From Pedobacter sp. SYP-B3415 (lineage in GTDB: Bacteria > Bacteroidota > Bacteroidia > Sphingobacteriales > Sphingobacteriaceae): 64,000 bases of DNA. The notes beneath the pieces were generated by a model that saw only the letters and a list, made by a program, of their open reading frames with translations, ran no database searches and was not told where the DNA came from. The stretch lies in the NCBI RefSeq assembly GCF_004138205.1, contig NZ_RXNQ01000022.1, positions 62,001 to 126,000 on the forward strand. The letters run 5' to 3'. This document shows, piece after piece, positions 26,297-35,497 of the stretch. Position 1 is the stretch's first letter, and each line of letters begins with the position of its first letter. Both the position numbers and the translations under genes were made by a program.

Positions 26297-26941
26297 TCAG
26301 GAGTTGGAAAGAAACGCAATTGCCCATTCGTTCAGCGCCCTCACTGCAGCCCCGATCTGCCAGGTTTCGCGGTTACGACGCTCTACCTTGTTTGATATGG
26401 CCCTGACCTGCAGACAATCAATCTGAAGCTGCTGCGCGGCGTAAAAAACGGCAGCTCCTTCCATCGACTCGACGAGTTGTTCAGCGCGCTGCTCTCTGGC
26501 AAGCACCTGAGTAATGCTTTGGGCGCAACCATGCACAGTATTAACTGTTATTCCGGCTGCCGCCGGAAGCTGGTCTGCCATTGGATAGCTGCGGCGGTTA
26601 TGCGTAGAAAACTCAGCAGCACCAAAGCCAAGCTGTTCAAGACTAAGAAAAGTCCCTTCGTCTTCTGCGCCCAATTCAGAAAATTTATCGCGATCTACCC
26701 TAACCAGACTGCCTAAAGGTATGGCATCGTTAAACGCGCCGGCAATGCCCAAATTAAGCAGCAGACTGTGCTCAGCACTTACAAACCGGCCAAGCGCAAA
26801 GGCAGTTGCTGTCATGCCTACGCCGGTAATCAGCAGGTCAAACTTCTCATGCGTCTGAAAGGGCAGCTGCGGGTCAAGGGAAAAATGAGCAATCGTTGAC
26901 CCCAGTTCTGCGTGCGTTGCTGCAATCAGTAAGGTTTTCAT
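26297..26941 (-). CDS. mqnB: Futalosine hydrolase
   Basis: 214 residues from the ATG at 26941 (the longer frame to 26983 lies across the promoter). It has the nucleoside phosphorylase-like fold: ITGVGMTATAFALGR, LLNLGIAGAFNDAIPLGSLV and ESMEGAAVFYAAQQL. MqnB cleaves futalosine to hypoxanthine and dehypoxanthine futalosine in menaquinone biosynthesis. A -7 element TATCTTTA (complement of 26946-26953) ends 4 nt before the ATG. It is divergent from queD. Confidence 0.92.
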   Translation of the reverse strand: MKTLLIAATHAELGSTIAHFSLDPQLPFQTHEKFDLLITGVGMTATAFALGRFVSAEHSLLLNLGIAGAFNDAIPLGSLVRVDRDKFSELGAEDEGTFLSLEQLGFGAAEFSTHNRRSYPMADQLPAAAGITVNTVHGCAQSITQVLAREQRAEQLVESMEGAAVFYAAQQLQIDCLQVRAISNKVERRNRETWQIGAAVRALNEWAIAFLSNS

Positions 26942-26945
26942 CCGA

Positions 26946-26953
26946 TAAAGATA
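26946..26953 (-). promoter_or_regulatory. -7 promoter element of mqnB
   Basis: TATCTTTA on the minus strand, one base off TAnnTTTG, 4 nt before the ATG at 26941. It makes the ATG at 26941 the better start. Confidence 0.45.
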
Positions 26954-27003
26954 ACGATATGCAGAGAGAGTGCCGATATGCATGCGGGCGCTGGCTTCTC
27001 ATT

Positions 27004-27037
27004 TTTGAACTTCGTGCAGGGTTATTGCGTATATTTG
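27004..27037 (+). promoter_or_regulatory. Promoter of queD-folE
   Basis: TTTG (27004-27007) and TATATTTG (27030-27037) are 22 nt apart, a consensus pair, 18 nt upstream of the queD ATG at 27056. Confidence 0.65.
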
Positions 27038-27055
27038 CAAGACATTTCAAATCAA

Positions 27056-27466
27056 ATGATATACATAACCAGAAAAGCTTCGTTCAATGCTGCCCACAAA
27101 CTGGCACGGCCCGACTGGGACGACGATAAAAATGAGTCGGTTTACGGAAAATGTTCCAATAAAAACTGGCATGGGCATAACTATGAACTTTTTGTTACCG
27201 TGAAGGGAGAAGTAAATCCTGAAACCGGTTTTCTTATCGATCTTAAGGTTTTGAAAACGATCATCAACACACGCGTTGTTGACAAGATTGATCATAAAAA
27301 CCTGAATCTGGACGTTGATTTCATGCAGGGCAAGCTCACCTCTACTGAAAACCTTGCAATTGCGGTCTGGAACGAGCTTCTGGAACCTGTCGAAGCTGAA
27401 GGCGCCACCCTGCACTCTATCAAGATCAACGAGACAGACAACAATTTTGTTGAATACTTTGGCTAA
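27056..27466 (+). CDS. queD: 6-carboxy-tetrahydropterin synthase / PTPS family
   Basis: 136 residues, the usual length, starting at the ATG at 27056; the track-long frame from 26978 lies inside the promoter. The zinc ligands are in FNAAHKL and WHGHNYEL, and the catalytic region includes GFLIDLKVLKTI and DHKNLNLD. The enzyme makes 6-carboxy-tetrahydropterin from dihydroneopterin triphosphate on the queuosine route, or a related pterin. It lies 6 nt upstream of folE, which supplies the substrate. Confidence 0.9.
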   Translation: MIYITRKASFNAAHKLARPDWDDDKNESVYGKCSNKNWHGHNYELFVTVKGEVNPETGFLIDLKVLKTIINTRVVDKIDHKNLNLDVDFMQGKLTSTENLAIAVWNELLEPVEAEGATLHSIKINETDNNFVEYFG

Positions 27467-27472
27467 ACATTC

Positions 27473-28114
27473 ATGGCAAACGAAGAAAAACACTACCTGC
27501 CCGAAGAGGCAATTGACGGATATGTAAAAATAGATCGTTATAACGACGATAAAATCAACGCAATTTCCAGCCATTATAAAGATATTCTTGCACAGCTTGG
27601 TGAAGACCCTGAGCGCGAAGGCCTTGTTAAGACGCCTGAACGCGTAGCCAAAGCATTGCAGTATCTTACCCATGGCTACGATCTTAAACCTACAGAGGTT
27701 CTGAGATCTGCCATGTTTCAGGAAGATTACAGCCAGATGGTTGTGGTAAAAGATATCGAGGTGTTCTCCATGTGCGAACACCACATGCTGCCGTTTTTCG
27801 GGAAAGCGCACGTAGCCTACATTCCGAATGGACATATTGTCGGTCTCAGCAAAATTCCGCGGGTTGTAGATGCTTATGCCCGGCGTCTTCAGGTTCAGGA
27901 ACGCTTAACCAATGAAATTCGCGATTGTATACAGGAGACGCTGAACCCCAAAGGTGTGGCGGTTGTTATCGAATGTAAACACCTTTGCATGTCTATGCGG
28001 GGCGTACAAAAGCAAAATTCGGTAACCACGACTTCTGCCTTTACAGGGGAGTTTATTAATAATGACAAAACGCGGGCTGAGTTTCTCAGACTAATTACGG
28101 CCAGTCTCGACTAA
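27473..28114 (+). CDS. folE: GTP cyclohydrolase I
   Basis: 213 residues. The zinc-binding CEHHMLPF and [11 protein letters not shown] motifs are intact, as is the GTP-binding stretch [26 protein letters not shown]. It converts GTP to 7,8-dihydroneopterin triphosphate, the common entry to folate and pterin/queuosine synthesis, and is cotranscribed with the queD homolog that uses this product. Confidence 0.97.
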   Translation: MANEEKHYLPEEAIDGYVKIDRYNDDKINAISSHYKDILAQLGEDPEREGLVKTPERVAKALQYLTHGYDLKPTEVLRSAMFQEDYSQMVVVKDIEVFSMCEHHMLPFFGKAHVAYIPNGHIVGLSKIPRVVDAYARRLQVQERLTNEIRDCIQETLNPKGVAVVIECKHLCMSMRGVQKQNSVTTTSAFTGEFINNDKTRAEFLRLITASLD

Positions 28115-28131
28115 TTTCAAAACATATAAAA

Positions 28132-29013
28132 ATGAAAGCATACTTATTCCCGGGACAGGGTGCGCAATTTACAGGCATGGGCCAGGAGCTCTATGCAAAT
28201 GAATCAGCAAAAGAACTCTTTGAGAAAGCAAACGATATCATCGGTTTCCGGATCAGCGACATCATGTTCAGCGGTACTGACGAGGAACTGAAACAAACCA
28301 ATGTTACCCAGCCGGCCATTTTCATTCACTCAGTTATCCTTGCAAAAGTATTAGGTGAGGAGTTTAAACCGGATATGGTTGCAGGCCACTCACTGGGCGA
28401 ATTCTCTGCGCTTGTCGCAGCGCAGGCTATTACGTTCGAGGATGGTCTTAAGCTGGTCATTTCCCGCGCAAATGCGATGCAGAAGGCCTGCGAAAAGCAG
28501 CCGTCTGCCATGGCTGCCATTTTAGGCCTTGATGATATGACCGTTGAAAGGATCTGCGCAGAAATTGAGGATGTGGTTGTTCCGGCAAATTACAACTGTC
28601 CGGGTCAGCTTGTTATTTCAGGAAGTATAGAAGGTATTGATAACGCTTGTGCAGCGCTTACAGAAGCCGGTGCCAAACGTGCATTGAAGCTGAATGTGGG
28701 TGGTGCGTTTCACTCGCCGCTTATGGAGCCGGCAAGGCTGGAGCTGCAGGAAGCGATAGAAAACACCACCATCGTGCCCCCGGTCTGCCCCATCTTCCAG
28801 AATATTGATGCCGGCGCATATACAGATCCGCTTATCATCAAGCAAAACCTTATTCTGCAATTAACCGGTGCCGTGCGCTGGACGCAAACCGTACAAAACA
28901 TGCTGGCCGCAGGTGCAACCGAGTTTATCGAAGTTGGACCCGGTAACGTACTTCAGGGACTTGTAAAAAAAGTAAACCGCGAAGCCGTCACATCCGCTGC
29001 GAAAGCAATATAA
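28132..29013 (+). CDS. fabD: Malonyl-CoA:acyl carrier protein transacylase
   Basis: 293 residues. Catalytic Ser87 is in GHSLGEFSAL and the histidine in GGAFHSPLM; the ending EVGPGNVLQGLVKKV is typical. It transfers malonyl groups to ACP for fatty acid synthesis in the cytosol. It lies 17 nt after folE, so it may be part of the same transcript, and ends at a strong terminator. Confidence 0.96.
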   Translation: MKAYLFPGQGAQFTGMGQELYANESAKELFEKANDIIGFRISDIMFSGTDEELKQTNVTQPAIFIHSVILAKVLGEEFKPDMVAGHSLGEFSALVAAQAITFEDGLKLVISRANAMQKACEKQPSAMAAILGLDDMTVERICAEIEDVVVPANYNCPGQLVISGSIEGIDNACAALTEAGAKRALKLNVGGAFHSPLMEPARLELQEAIENTTIVPPVCPIFQNIDAGAYTDPLIIKQNLILQLTGAVRWTQTVQNMLAAGATEFIEVGPGNVLQGLVKKVNREAVTSAAKAI

Positions 29014-29035
29014 TTTCTGGCTCCGCAAACAATTG

Positions 29036-29076
29036 ACCCATTGCCGGACTTTTCAAGTACCGTCAATGGGTTTTGT
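29036..29076 (+). terminator. Intrinsic terminator after fabD
   Basis: ACCCATTG (29036-29043) pairs with CAATGGGT (29064-29071); inside, CGG/CCG and ACTT/AAGT extend the stem around a TTC loop. TTTTG follows. Confidence 0.75.
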
Positions 29077-29103
29077 TAATATTTAATACCTTTAAGAAAA
29101 GGG

Positions 29104-32100
29104 ATGAAACTAAGTACCGGCTTCAAAATAAGGATCTTACTGCTCATTGTTGGGATTTGCTGTATAGCTACAGCAATATCATTTAAGCGCACCGTGACCA
29201 GTGAAGACCTGCTTGAACACGAGGCACGGGAACTGCAGGAAAATCTTTATACCAAAGAAAGAATTGTACACAGTTTCTTATCCGATCAGCGTCAGCTTGA
29301 AAAGGCGAAACAATTTCATCTCAATCCGGCCTATGCCCGCGCATTTATCGACCTGTACAGGAAAAGCAGCCTGAATCTGTTTGTCTATGAAGATAACAGG
29401 CTTAAGTTCTGGAGCACTTTTAAGGTCATTCTGCCAAAAGATATTTCGGCGATTCGGGAAGGAAGCTCATTCCTCAGTTTTAACGGTAAATACGAGGTTA
29501 TCAAAAAAACGTCGGGAAAGTTTACCTTCTTATTCCTGATCGGCATTCAGAATCAGTATCCGCGAAAAAATCAGTACCTGGTCGATGAAATTCCGAAAGA
29601 CCTTTCACCTTCGGGCAGCCTTACACTGGCCTCCATTTCTGACAAGGAGGTAGAGAACATCTATAACATCCAGAACAATTACCTGTTTCAGGTAAAACTC
29701 ATCCCCAATTACTCGAGAAACTTTTATACCGATATAGAGCTTTGGTTCTGGATTGCAGGCTGCCTGCTGATCTGCGTCTTTGTTAACTTCGCTTGCGCCC
29801 GGCTGTCAAAACAGGGCCACCCCGTTCTGGCTACCCTGCTGATTGCCTTCTTTTTTCTCACAGCACGGCTTACCGACCTGCAATTTGGCTGGTTAGACCT
29901 ACAGTTTAACGGAGGACTGTTCGATCCGCGCATCTATGCCGAGAGTTTTTTTATGCCCTCGCTGGGCGATTTTTTACTCAACACCCTGGCACTAACCTGG
30001 GTTGTGTTTTTTATCTACCGGCAGAAAAACAACTATCGTGCACCTGAAGCAATCAGGAAGAGTAAGGTTGCGGCTTTCGTGCTTCACGCCTTATTTCTGG
30101 TTTTACTGGGTGCAAGCGCTTTGCTCTTTGATGAGGTGTTTTTCGGACTGATCTATAATTCGAAAATCAATTTCGATATCACCATCATCATCAACCTGGG
30201 CTGGCTGAGCTGGATCAGTATTTTCATCCTGTGTCTTGCCTGGCTGAACATCTACCTGCTGGCGGTGGTATTCATGGTTTACACCCGACAGCTCAACTTC
30301 AGCAACCGCGAACGGCTTGTGCTTTTTATAGGGATGCTGCTGGCCTTTGCCTTTTACAAACTCTTTACCGGATTTACGGCATTCTTCGTGGTGTTCGCCT
30401 TGTTTATTTTCATCGTCGGCTACAACACGTATGTACAGCAGAGAAAGTTCTCTATAGCTTTGTTCGCATCGATGTTTTTTTGCCTGGCATTTAATACATC
30501 CATTAAATACGTCAAGTTCAACGACATCAAAGAGCGTTCACGCCGCGAAACGCTTGCGGAAAAACTTCAGAATAACGACGAACCGAGTACAAATTATTCG
30601 CTCGAAGCATTGGAGACCTCGATTGGAAACGACCGGTTTATCCTGGAGAACTTCCTTCAACCAGCCATGTATAAGCAGGGTATTCTGCAGAACTACATCA
30701 ACAAGATGTACCTGGATGGTTACCTGTCTAAGTATGAATATCACATCTACCAATACAGCGCCGATAACGCGTCAATAAAAAATGATGAGCCTGTAGCCCT
30801 CTCGAAATTTCAGCGGCTGGTGCAGGCAGGCTCTGTTAAAATACCCGATGCCCATTATTTTTATAAGATCAATGATACCTTTGGTTATCAGCACTATTTC
30901 GGTATTATTCCCGTCGTGCATAACAATGAGATCATTGGTAAGCTTGTGATAGAGCTCCGGTCAAAAAACCTGCATAAAGACCACCAGTTTCCTGAACTGC
31001 TGATAGACGGGAAGATCAACATAGACAATGAATACAAAAACTATTCGCTTGCTTTTTACAGCAACGGCAAGTTACTGAACCAGTCGGGGCAGTACACCTA
31101 TCCGCTGATCAATACAGTTTTTCATGGAGATAAGAACAAGTTGATCTTTATGAACGATCCGAATCCGGATCTCGACTTTAGCCACCTGATCTTTCAGCCG
31201 ACCAGCAGCCGGCTGATTATTATGAGTAAGGAACGTGTGCCCTATATCAGCCGGCTGGCAGCATTGTCTTTCTTCTTCCTCGTCTTTATTGTCTTCTCCG
31301 CACTGCTGTATGTATTTATCTGGCTTATCAAGAATCTTGAAGACGAACGCATCGGGTGGTTTACTATCAACAGAACGCTGATGATTAATGCAAACAAGAT
31401 TCTGTACAAGACGCGTATCCAGGCATCAATTATCATCTCTGTAGTGATTACCCTCGTTATTGTCGGATGGATTACGTTCTACTACATCCGCGATGAATAC
31501 CGTCAGCAGCAGAAGGAGCTGATACGGGAAAAGATCAGCAAGGTTAAACAAGGCTATGAGAAGCAGCTTGTAAAAACGGGCAAGGTGGAAACAAACGAAC
31601 AGGCGAAAGCAGAATTCAATGACTTCGCCGACTTCAACAATACCTATCTCAACCTTTTCAGCATTGACGGCGACCTGTTGCTTACCACACTCCCATCACT
31701 TTACGAGTACGGCATTATCAGCAAGAGAATGGGTCCGACAGCTTACATTTCGCTGAACAAAGAGCAGCGATCTGAGTATGTAAATCCGGAAGAAAAAATC
31801 GGCTATTTCACTTATGCTGCGGCCTACGTGCCTATCGTTAATGAGGAAAATACCACTGTAGCTTATATCGGCTTGCCCTATTATTCGAATGAGGCAGATT
31901 ATAACGATAAGATCAGCATTTTCATCACAACACTGATTAATATCTACGCACTGGTCTTTGTGCTTATCGGTGTGCTGGCGGTGTTCCTGGCCAACCAGAT
32001 TACCGGGCCGCTTACTTTTATTCAGGAGAACATCAGCCGGACCAAGATTGGGCAGAGAAATGAACCCATCATATGGCGGCGGCATGACGAGATCGGCTCG

Positions 32101-32838
32101 CTGATCCGGGAGTACAACAACATGATCGCTGCGCTGGAAGAAAGTGCGCGCAAACTGGCCAAGTCTGAACGGGAAAGCGCCTGGCGTGAAATGGCCAAAC
32201 AGGTTGCGCATGAGATTAAAAACCCGCTCACACCGCTTAAACTTGGTGTGCAGCTGCTGGAAAGGTCCTGGAGGGAAAACGATCCGAATTTTGCGCAGAA
32301 GTTTGAACGCTTCAGCAAGTCGTTTATAGAACAGATCGAAAGTTTGTCAAGAATCGCTTCAGAGTTTTCGAATTTTGCTAAGATGCCCGATACTAAACTT
32401 GAAAAAATAGCGCTGCTTCCGGTGGTTACGTATGCGAAAGATGTGTTTACCAATACCGAAAACGTAGACATCTCCATAGCCAATCACACCAACCGCGATG
32501 TCATGATATTCGGCGACAAAGATCAGCTGCAGCGGGTCTTCAACAACCTGCTCAAAAACGCTATTGAGGCCGTTGATGGCGACAACAGGGGCATGATCCT
32601 GATCAGCCTAAAAAATGATGATACGAGCGTTTTCATTGAGGTAACAGATAATGGAAACGGAATTCCTGAAGAGGCCCACGACCAGATCTTTGTTCCAAAT
32701 TTTACAACCAAATCGTCGGGAACAGGTCTTGGCCTGGCCTTCGTGAAACAGGCCGTTGAAAATGCAGGCGGCGCTGTCGGGTTCAAATCCAGAAGCGGGG
32801 AAGGCACAACGTTTTACCTGCGCTTTCCGCTCTCATAA
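29104..32838 (+). CDS. Large NtrY-like sensor histidine kinase
   Basis: 1244 residues. An N-terminal membrane helix and a long extracytoplasmic part are followed by a block of about seven membrane helices (about 215-460), a second extracytoplasmic domain, further helices near 715-740 and 775-795, a cache-like segment, another helix near 940, a HAMP region (ITGPLTFIQENISRTK), HisKA with His1036 (AHEIKNPLTPLK) and an HATPase domain (DNGNGIPEEA, GTGLGLAFVKQA). The catalytic core is NtrY-like. No response regulator lies next to it. The stimulus is unknown. Confidence 0.9.
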   Translation: MKLSTGFKIRILLLIVGICCIATAISFKRTVTSEDLLEHEARELQENLYTKERIVHSFLSDQRQLEKAKQFHLNPAYARAFIDLYRKSSLNLFVYEDNRLKFWSTFKVILPKDISAIREGSSFLSFNGKYEVIKKTSGKFTFLFLIGIQNQYPRKNQYLVDEIPKDLSPSGSLTLASISDKEVENIYNIQNNYLFQVKLIPNYSRNFYTDIELWFWIAGCLLICVFVNFACARLSKQGHPVLATLLIAFFFLTARLTDLQFGWLDLQFNGGLFDPRIYAESFFMPSLGDFLLNTLALTWVVFFIYRQKNNYRAPEAIRKSKVAAFVLHALFLVLLGASALLFDEVFFGLIYNSKINFDITIIINLGWLSWISIFILCLAWLNIYLLAVVFMVYTRQLNFSNRERLVLFIGMLLAFAFYKLFTGFTAFFVVFALFIFIVGYNTYVQQRKFSIALFASMFFCLAFNTSIKYVKFNDIKERSRRETLAEKLQNNDEPSTNYSLEALETSIGNDRFILENFLQPAMYKQGILQNYINKMYLDGYLSKYEYHIYQYSADNASIKNDEPVALSKFQRLVQAGSVKIPDAHYFYKINDTFGYQHYFGIIPVVHNNEIIGKLVIELRSKNLHKDHQFPELLIDGKINIDNEYKNYSLAFYSNGKLLNQSGQYTYPLINTVFHGDKNKLIFMNDPNPDLDFSHLIFQPTSSRLIIMSKERVPYISRLAALSFFFLVFIVFSALLYVFIWLIKNLEDERIGWFTINRTLMINANKILYKTRIQASIIISVVITLVIVGWITFYYIRDEYRQQQKELIREKISKVKQGYEKQLVKTGKVETNEQAKAEFNDFADFNNTYLNLFSIDGDLLLTTLPSLYEYGIISKRMGPTAYISLNKEQRSEYVNPEEKIGYFTYAAAYVPIVNEENTTVAYIGLPYYSNEADYNDKISIFITTLINIYALVFVLIGVLAVFLANQITGPLTFIQENISRTKIGQRNEPIIWRRHDEIGSLIREYNNMIAALEESARKLAKSERESAWREMAKQVAHEIKNPLTPLKLGVQLLERSWRENDPNFAQKFERFSKSFIEQIESLSRIASEFSNFAKMPDTKLEKIALLPVVTYAKDVFTNTENVDISIANHTNRDVMIFGDKDQLQRVFNNLLKNAIEAVDGDNRGMILISLKNDDTSVFIEVTDNGNGIPEEAHDQIFVPNFTTKSSGTGLGLAFVKQAVENAGGAVGFKSRSGEGTTFYLRFPLS

Positions 32839-32841
32839 CGC

Positions 32842-33750
32842 TTAACGCAGCGTGATCTGCGTTTTTCCCATAGATGCGTTTCCTGAATAGAGGATGAGCG
32901 TATACGTACCTTTGATGAAAGAACCGGGGTTTTTCCAGTCAATGAGGTGTGCACTGCCATCATTCTGGTAATCAATCAGCGAAGACAGGCTGTACTGCAT
33001 CTGCTGTCCGTTTGCTTCAAACATGTTGTTATCATCGGCAATGAGGTTTCCGGCCGGATCAAATACACGCAGGTAAACACGGTGTTTCCGGCCTTCTGCA
33101 AAAGGATTCGGTACAACGGTAAATTCTATTCTGAAAATGCTGGTGGTAGAGGCTCGGGTAACCTCGGTTTTGCGGCCATTTTCCCGTTCCCTGAAGGCAA
33201 TGGCGCGAACTTCTGAAGCCTTCAACGCCGCGCTGTTCCTGATTCTGCTGTTCAGTTCCTTATTGCGGTTCTCCAGCTCGGCAGCCCGCTTTTTCGCTTC
33301 GGCTGCGCTGGCTTGCAAGCTGTCCATTTCCTCGCGCAGGTATTCAATCTCCCGCTGCCGCTTTTCAACACGTTTATTGTATTCTTTTACAAAAACGCGG
33401 AGGCCGGTTATCTCGGTTCTTGCTTCTGCCAGTTCCTTTTCATTTAACCTCGCCTTCTGCAGCGCCAGTTTTAACTCGGCAATTTTTAATCGGGCCTTTT
33501 GCTGTTCATTGATCAGCTGCTCTGACAGTTTAACGTTCAGCACGGTAACCTTATCAAGCTCAATTTCGATTTTGGCAAGCTCAAGTCTGAGCCTTTCTTT
33601 TTCATTGATGATGGTCACATGGGAAGACCGGCCGCTGTCACTTCGCAGGAAGAGGAAAATATTGGTGCCGACCAGCGCGACGATAATGAGAATCAAAAAG
33701 TATATCTTATTTTTGTCCCTTTTATTTGTATCGTGCTTTTCAGGCTGCAT
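32842..33750 (-). CDS. Membrane-anchored coiled-coil protein
   Basis: 302 residues. A cytosolic basic start is followed by one membrane helix (about 17-36), a long coiled coil (about 45-175, heptads rich in Leu, Glu and Lys), and a C-terminal beta-rich domain (IFRIEFTVVPNPFAEGRKHRVYLRVFD, GTYTLILYSGNASMG). It is a conserved Bacteroidota type of unknown function; the topology suggests a cell-envelope spacer or scaffold. It is convergent with the large histidine kinase gene (3 nt between stops). Confidence 0.8.
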   Translation of the reverse strand: MQPEKHDTNKRDKNKIYFLILIIVALVGTNIFLFLRSDSGRSSHVTIINEKERLRLELAKIEIELDKVTVLNVKLSEQLINEQQKARLKIAELKLALQKARLNEKELAEARTEITGLRVFVKEYNKRVEKRQREIEYLREEMDSLQASAAEAKKRAAELENRNKELNSRIRNSAALKASEVRAIAFRERENGRKTEVTRASTTSIFRIEFTVVPNPFAEGRKHRVYLRVFDPAGNLIADDNNMFEANGQQMQYSLSSLIDYQNDGSAHLIDWKNPGSFIKGTYTLILYSGNASMGKTQITLR

Positions 33751-33946
33751 CTAAACCTCTTGCTGGGTGTTTAAACATCTATTTTTTTGGTCGCGAACAT
33801 ACTAAAAACAGCCTGAATTGTAAAATATTGAAAGGGAACGTATCAGTTCCCGTAAAAAATCGTTTAATTACGAATGCTGCAGCTAGTTAACTGTATTAAA
33901 AATAAGCCAGAAGCTTAACTGCATCAAAATAACACACAGGGAAAAA

Positions 33947-35497
33947 ATGCATATAAACAAACTCTACGCACTTTTTGTTTTATTATTATCCACGTTTTGT
34001 CTTTACGCGCAGGAAACTACAAAAACTGCTCCAAAAAGGGAATTCAGGGGTATCTGGGTTGCTACAGTCGAGAACATTGACTGGCCTTCCCGGGCCGGAC
34101 TAACCGTTGACCAGCAGAAGCAGGAGCTGATCGGGATTCTGGAGCGTCATAAACGCGACGGCTTAAACGCGGTGATGCTGCAGGTCAGGCCTGCGGCCGA
34201 TGCACTCTACGCTAAATCAAGAGAACCATGGAGCCAGTGGCTGATGGGCAGACAGGGCCTGGCCCCGGCGCGCGGTTATGACCCCCTGGAATTCGCCATC
34301 CGCGAAGCGCATACACGCGGTATGGAACTGCATGCCTGGTTTAATCCTTACCGCGCCAGCACCTCACCGAACTCAAGACTTGCCGAAGGCCATGCCTATA
34401 ACAAACACCCCGACTGGTTTTTTACATATGCGGGTAAGAAACAATTTGATCCGGGAATTCCTGATGTACGCGAGTATATCGTTCAGGTTATTCTTGATGT
34501 GGTAAAAGGATACGATATCGACGGCGTCCATTTCGACGACTATTTTTACCCTTATCCCGTGGCCGGGCAAACGCTGGCAGACGCAGCCACATTTCAGAAA
34601 TACCCGAACAACTTTACCAATATTAACGACTGGAGACGCAATAACGTCGATCTGCTCATCAAACAGTTGAACGACAGCGTTCACCATTATAAAAAACACA
34701 TCAAATTCGGGATCAGTCCGTTTGGGATCTGGAAAAACTACGGGCAGGATACGCTGGGTTCACGAACCAGCGGCCTGTCTAATTTCTCTGCATTGTTTGC
34801 CGACTCGCGCAAATGGGTTCAGGAAGGCTGGGTCGACTACATCAATCCGCAGATTTATTTCAGCTTTACAAAACGGGCTGCACCTTTCGGAACGCTGCTC
34901 GACTGGTGGGGTAACAATACTTTCGGCAGGCACCTCTATATCGGGCAGGCAGCATACCTCGTAAACAACCGCATGGAGGCAGCATGGCGGCAGCCGGGCC
35001 AGATTCCTGACCAGATGAGGGCAATCAGAAACAACAACCGCGTACAGGGCAGCGTCTTTTTCAGCTCGAAATCTTTTGCTACGGTTGCTCGGGCTGTTGG
35101 TGATTCGCTGCGTAACGACTTTTACCGCTATCCTGCCCTACCACCTCAAATGCCATGGATTGATGATGTACCGCCGCACCAGCCTACTGCGCTAAAAGCC
35201 GAAGCAAGAGCGGAAGGCGTTCACCTTTCCTGGAGCACCCCGGTTAAAGCACGCGACGGGGAGACTGCATCAGGGTATGTGGTGTACCGCTTTTTAGAAG
35301 GCGAGAAAATCGATATTCTGAACGCCCGGAACATTCTCAAGATCAGTTTCGACACCTACACGCAGTTTCTGGATACCGGGATTGAAAAAGGAAAACGATA
35401 CAGCTACCTGGTCACTGCGCTTGACAGGATCAAAAATGAAAGCGAGCCGACCGGTCCCATCGGTGTAGAAGTGCCGGAGCTCAGTCAATCTAAATAA
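33947..35497 (+). CDS. GHL10-family glycoside hydrolase with C-terminal Fn3 domain
   Basis: 516 residues. A signal peptide is followed by a GHL10 (PF02638-type) TIM barrel: REFRGIWVATVENIDWPS, GLNAVMLQVRPAADALY, ELHAWFNPYRAS, YDIDGVHFDDYFYPYP, KFGISPFGIWKN and WVDYINPQIYFS. The C-terminal ~110 residues (PPHQPTALKAEARAEGVHLSW) form an Fn3 domain. In Escherichia coli the GHL10 protein DigH cleaves denuded peptidoglycan glycan strands. The amino-sugar genes nearby favour a similar role, which is inference. It is convergent with the acyltransferase gene with no gap. Confidence 0.88.
   Translation: MHINKLYALFVLLLSTFCLYAQETTKTAPKREFRGIWVATVENIDWPSRAGLTVDQQKQELIGILERHKRDGLNAVMLQVRPAADALYAKSREPWSQWLMGRQGLAPARGYDPLEFAIREAHTRGMELHAWFNPYRASTSPNSRLAEGHAYNKHPDWFFTYAGKKQFDPGIPDVREYIVQVILDVVKGYDIDGVHFDDYFYPYPVAGQTLADAATFQKYPNNFTNINDWRRNNVDLLIKQLNDSVHHYKKHIKFGISPFGIWKNYGQDTLGSRTSGLSNFSALFADSRKWVQEGWVDYINPQIYFSFTKRAAPFGTLLDWWGNNTFGRHLYIGQAAYLVNNRMEAAWRQPGQIPDQMRAIRNNNRVQGSVFFSSKSFATVARAVGDSLRNDFYRYPALPPQMPWIDDVPPHQPTALKAEARAEGVHLSWSTPVKARDGETASGYVVYRFLEGEKIDILNARNILKISFDTYTQFLDTGIEKGKRYSYLVTALDRIKNESEPTGPIGVEVPELSQSK

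Noticed and set aside
33834..33851. GGGAAC/GTTCCC inverted repeat upstream of the GHL10 gene
   Set aside because: Only six base pairs, single copy, no neighbouring regulator motif; likely chance.
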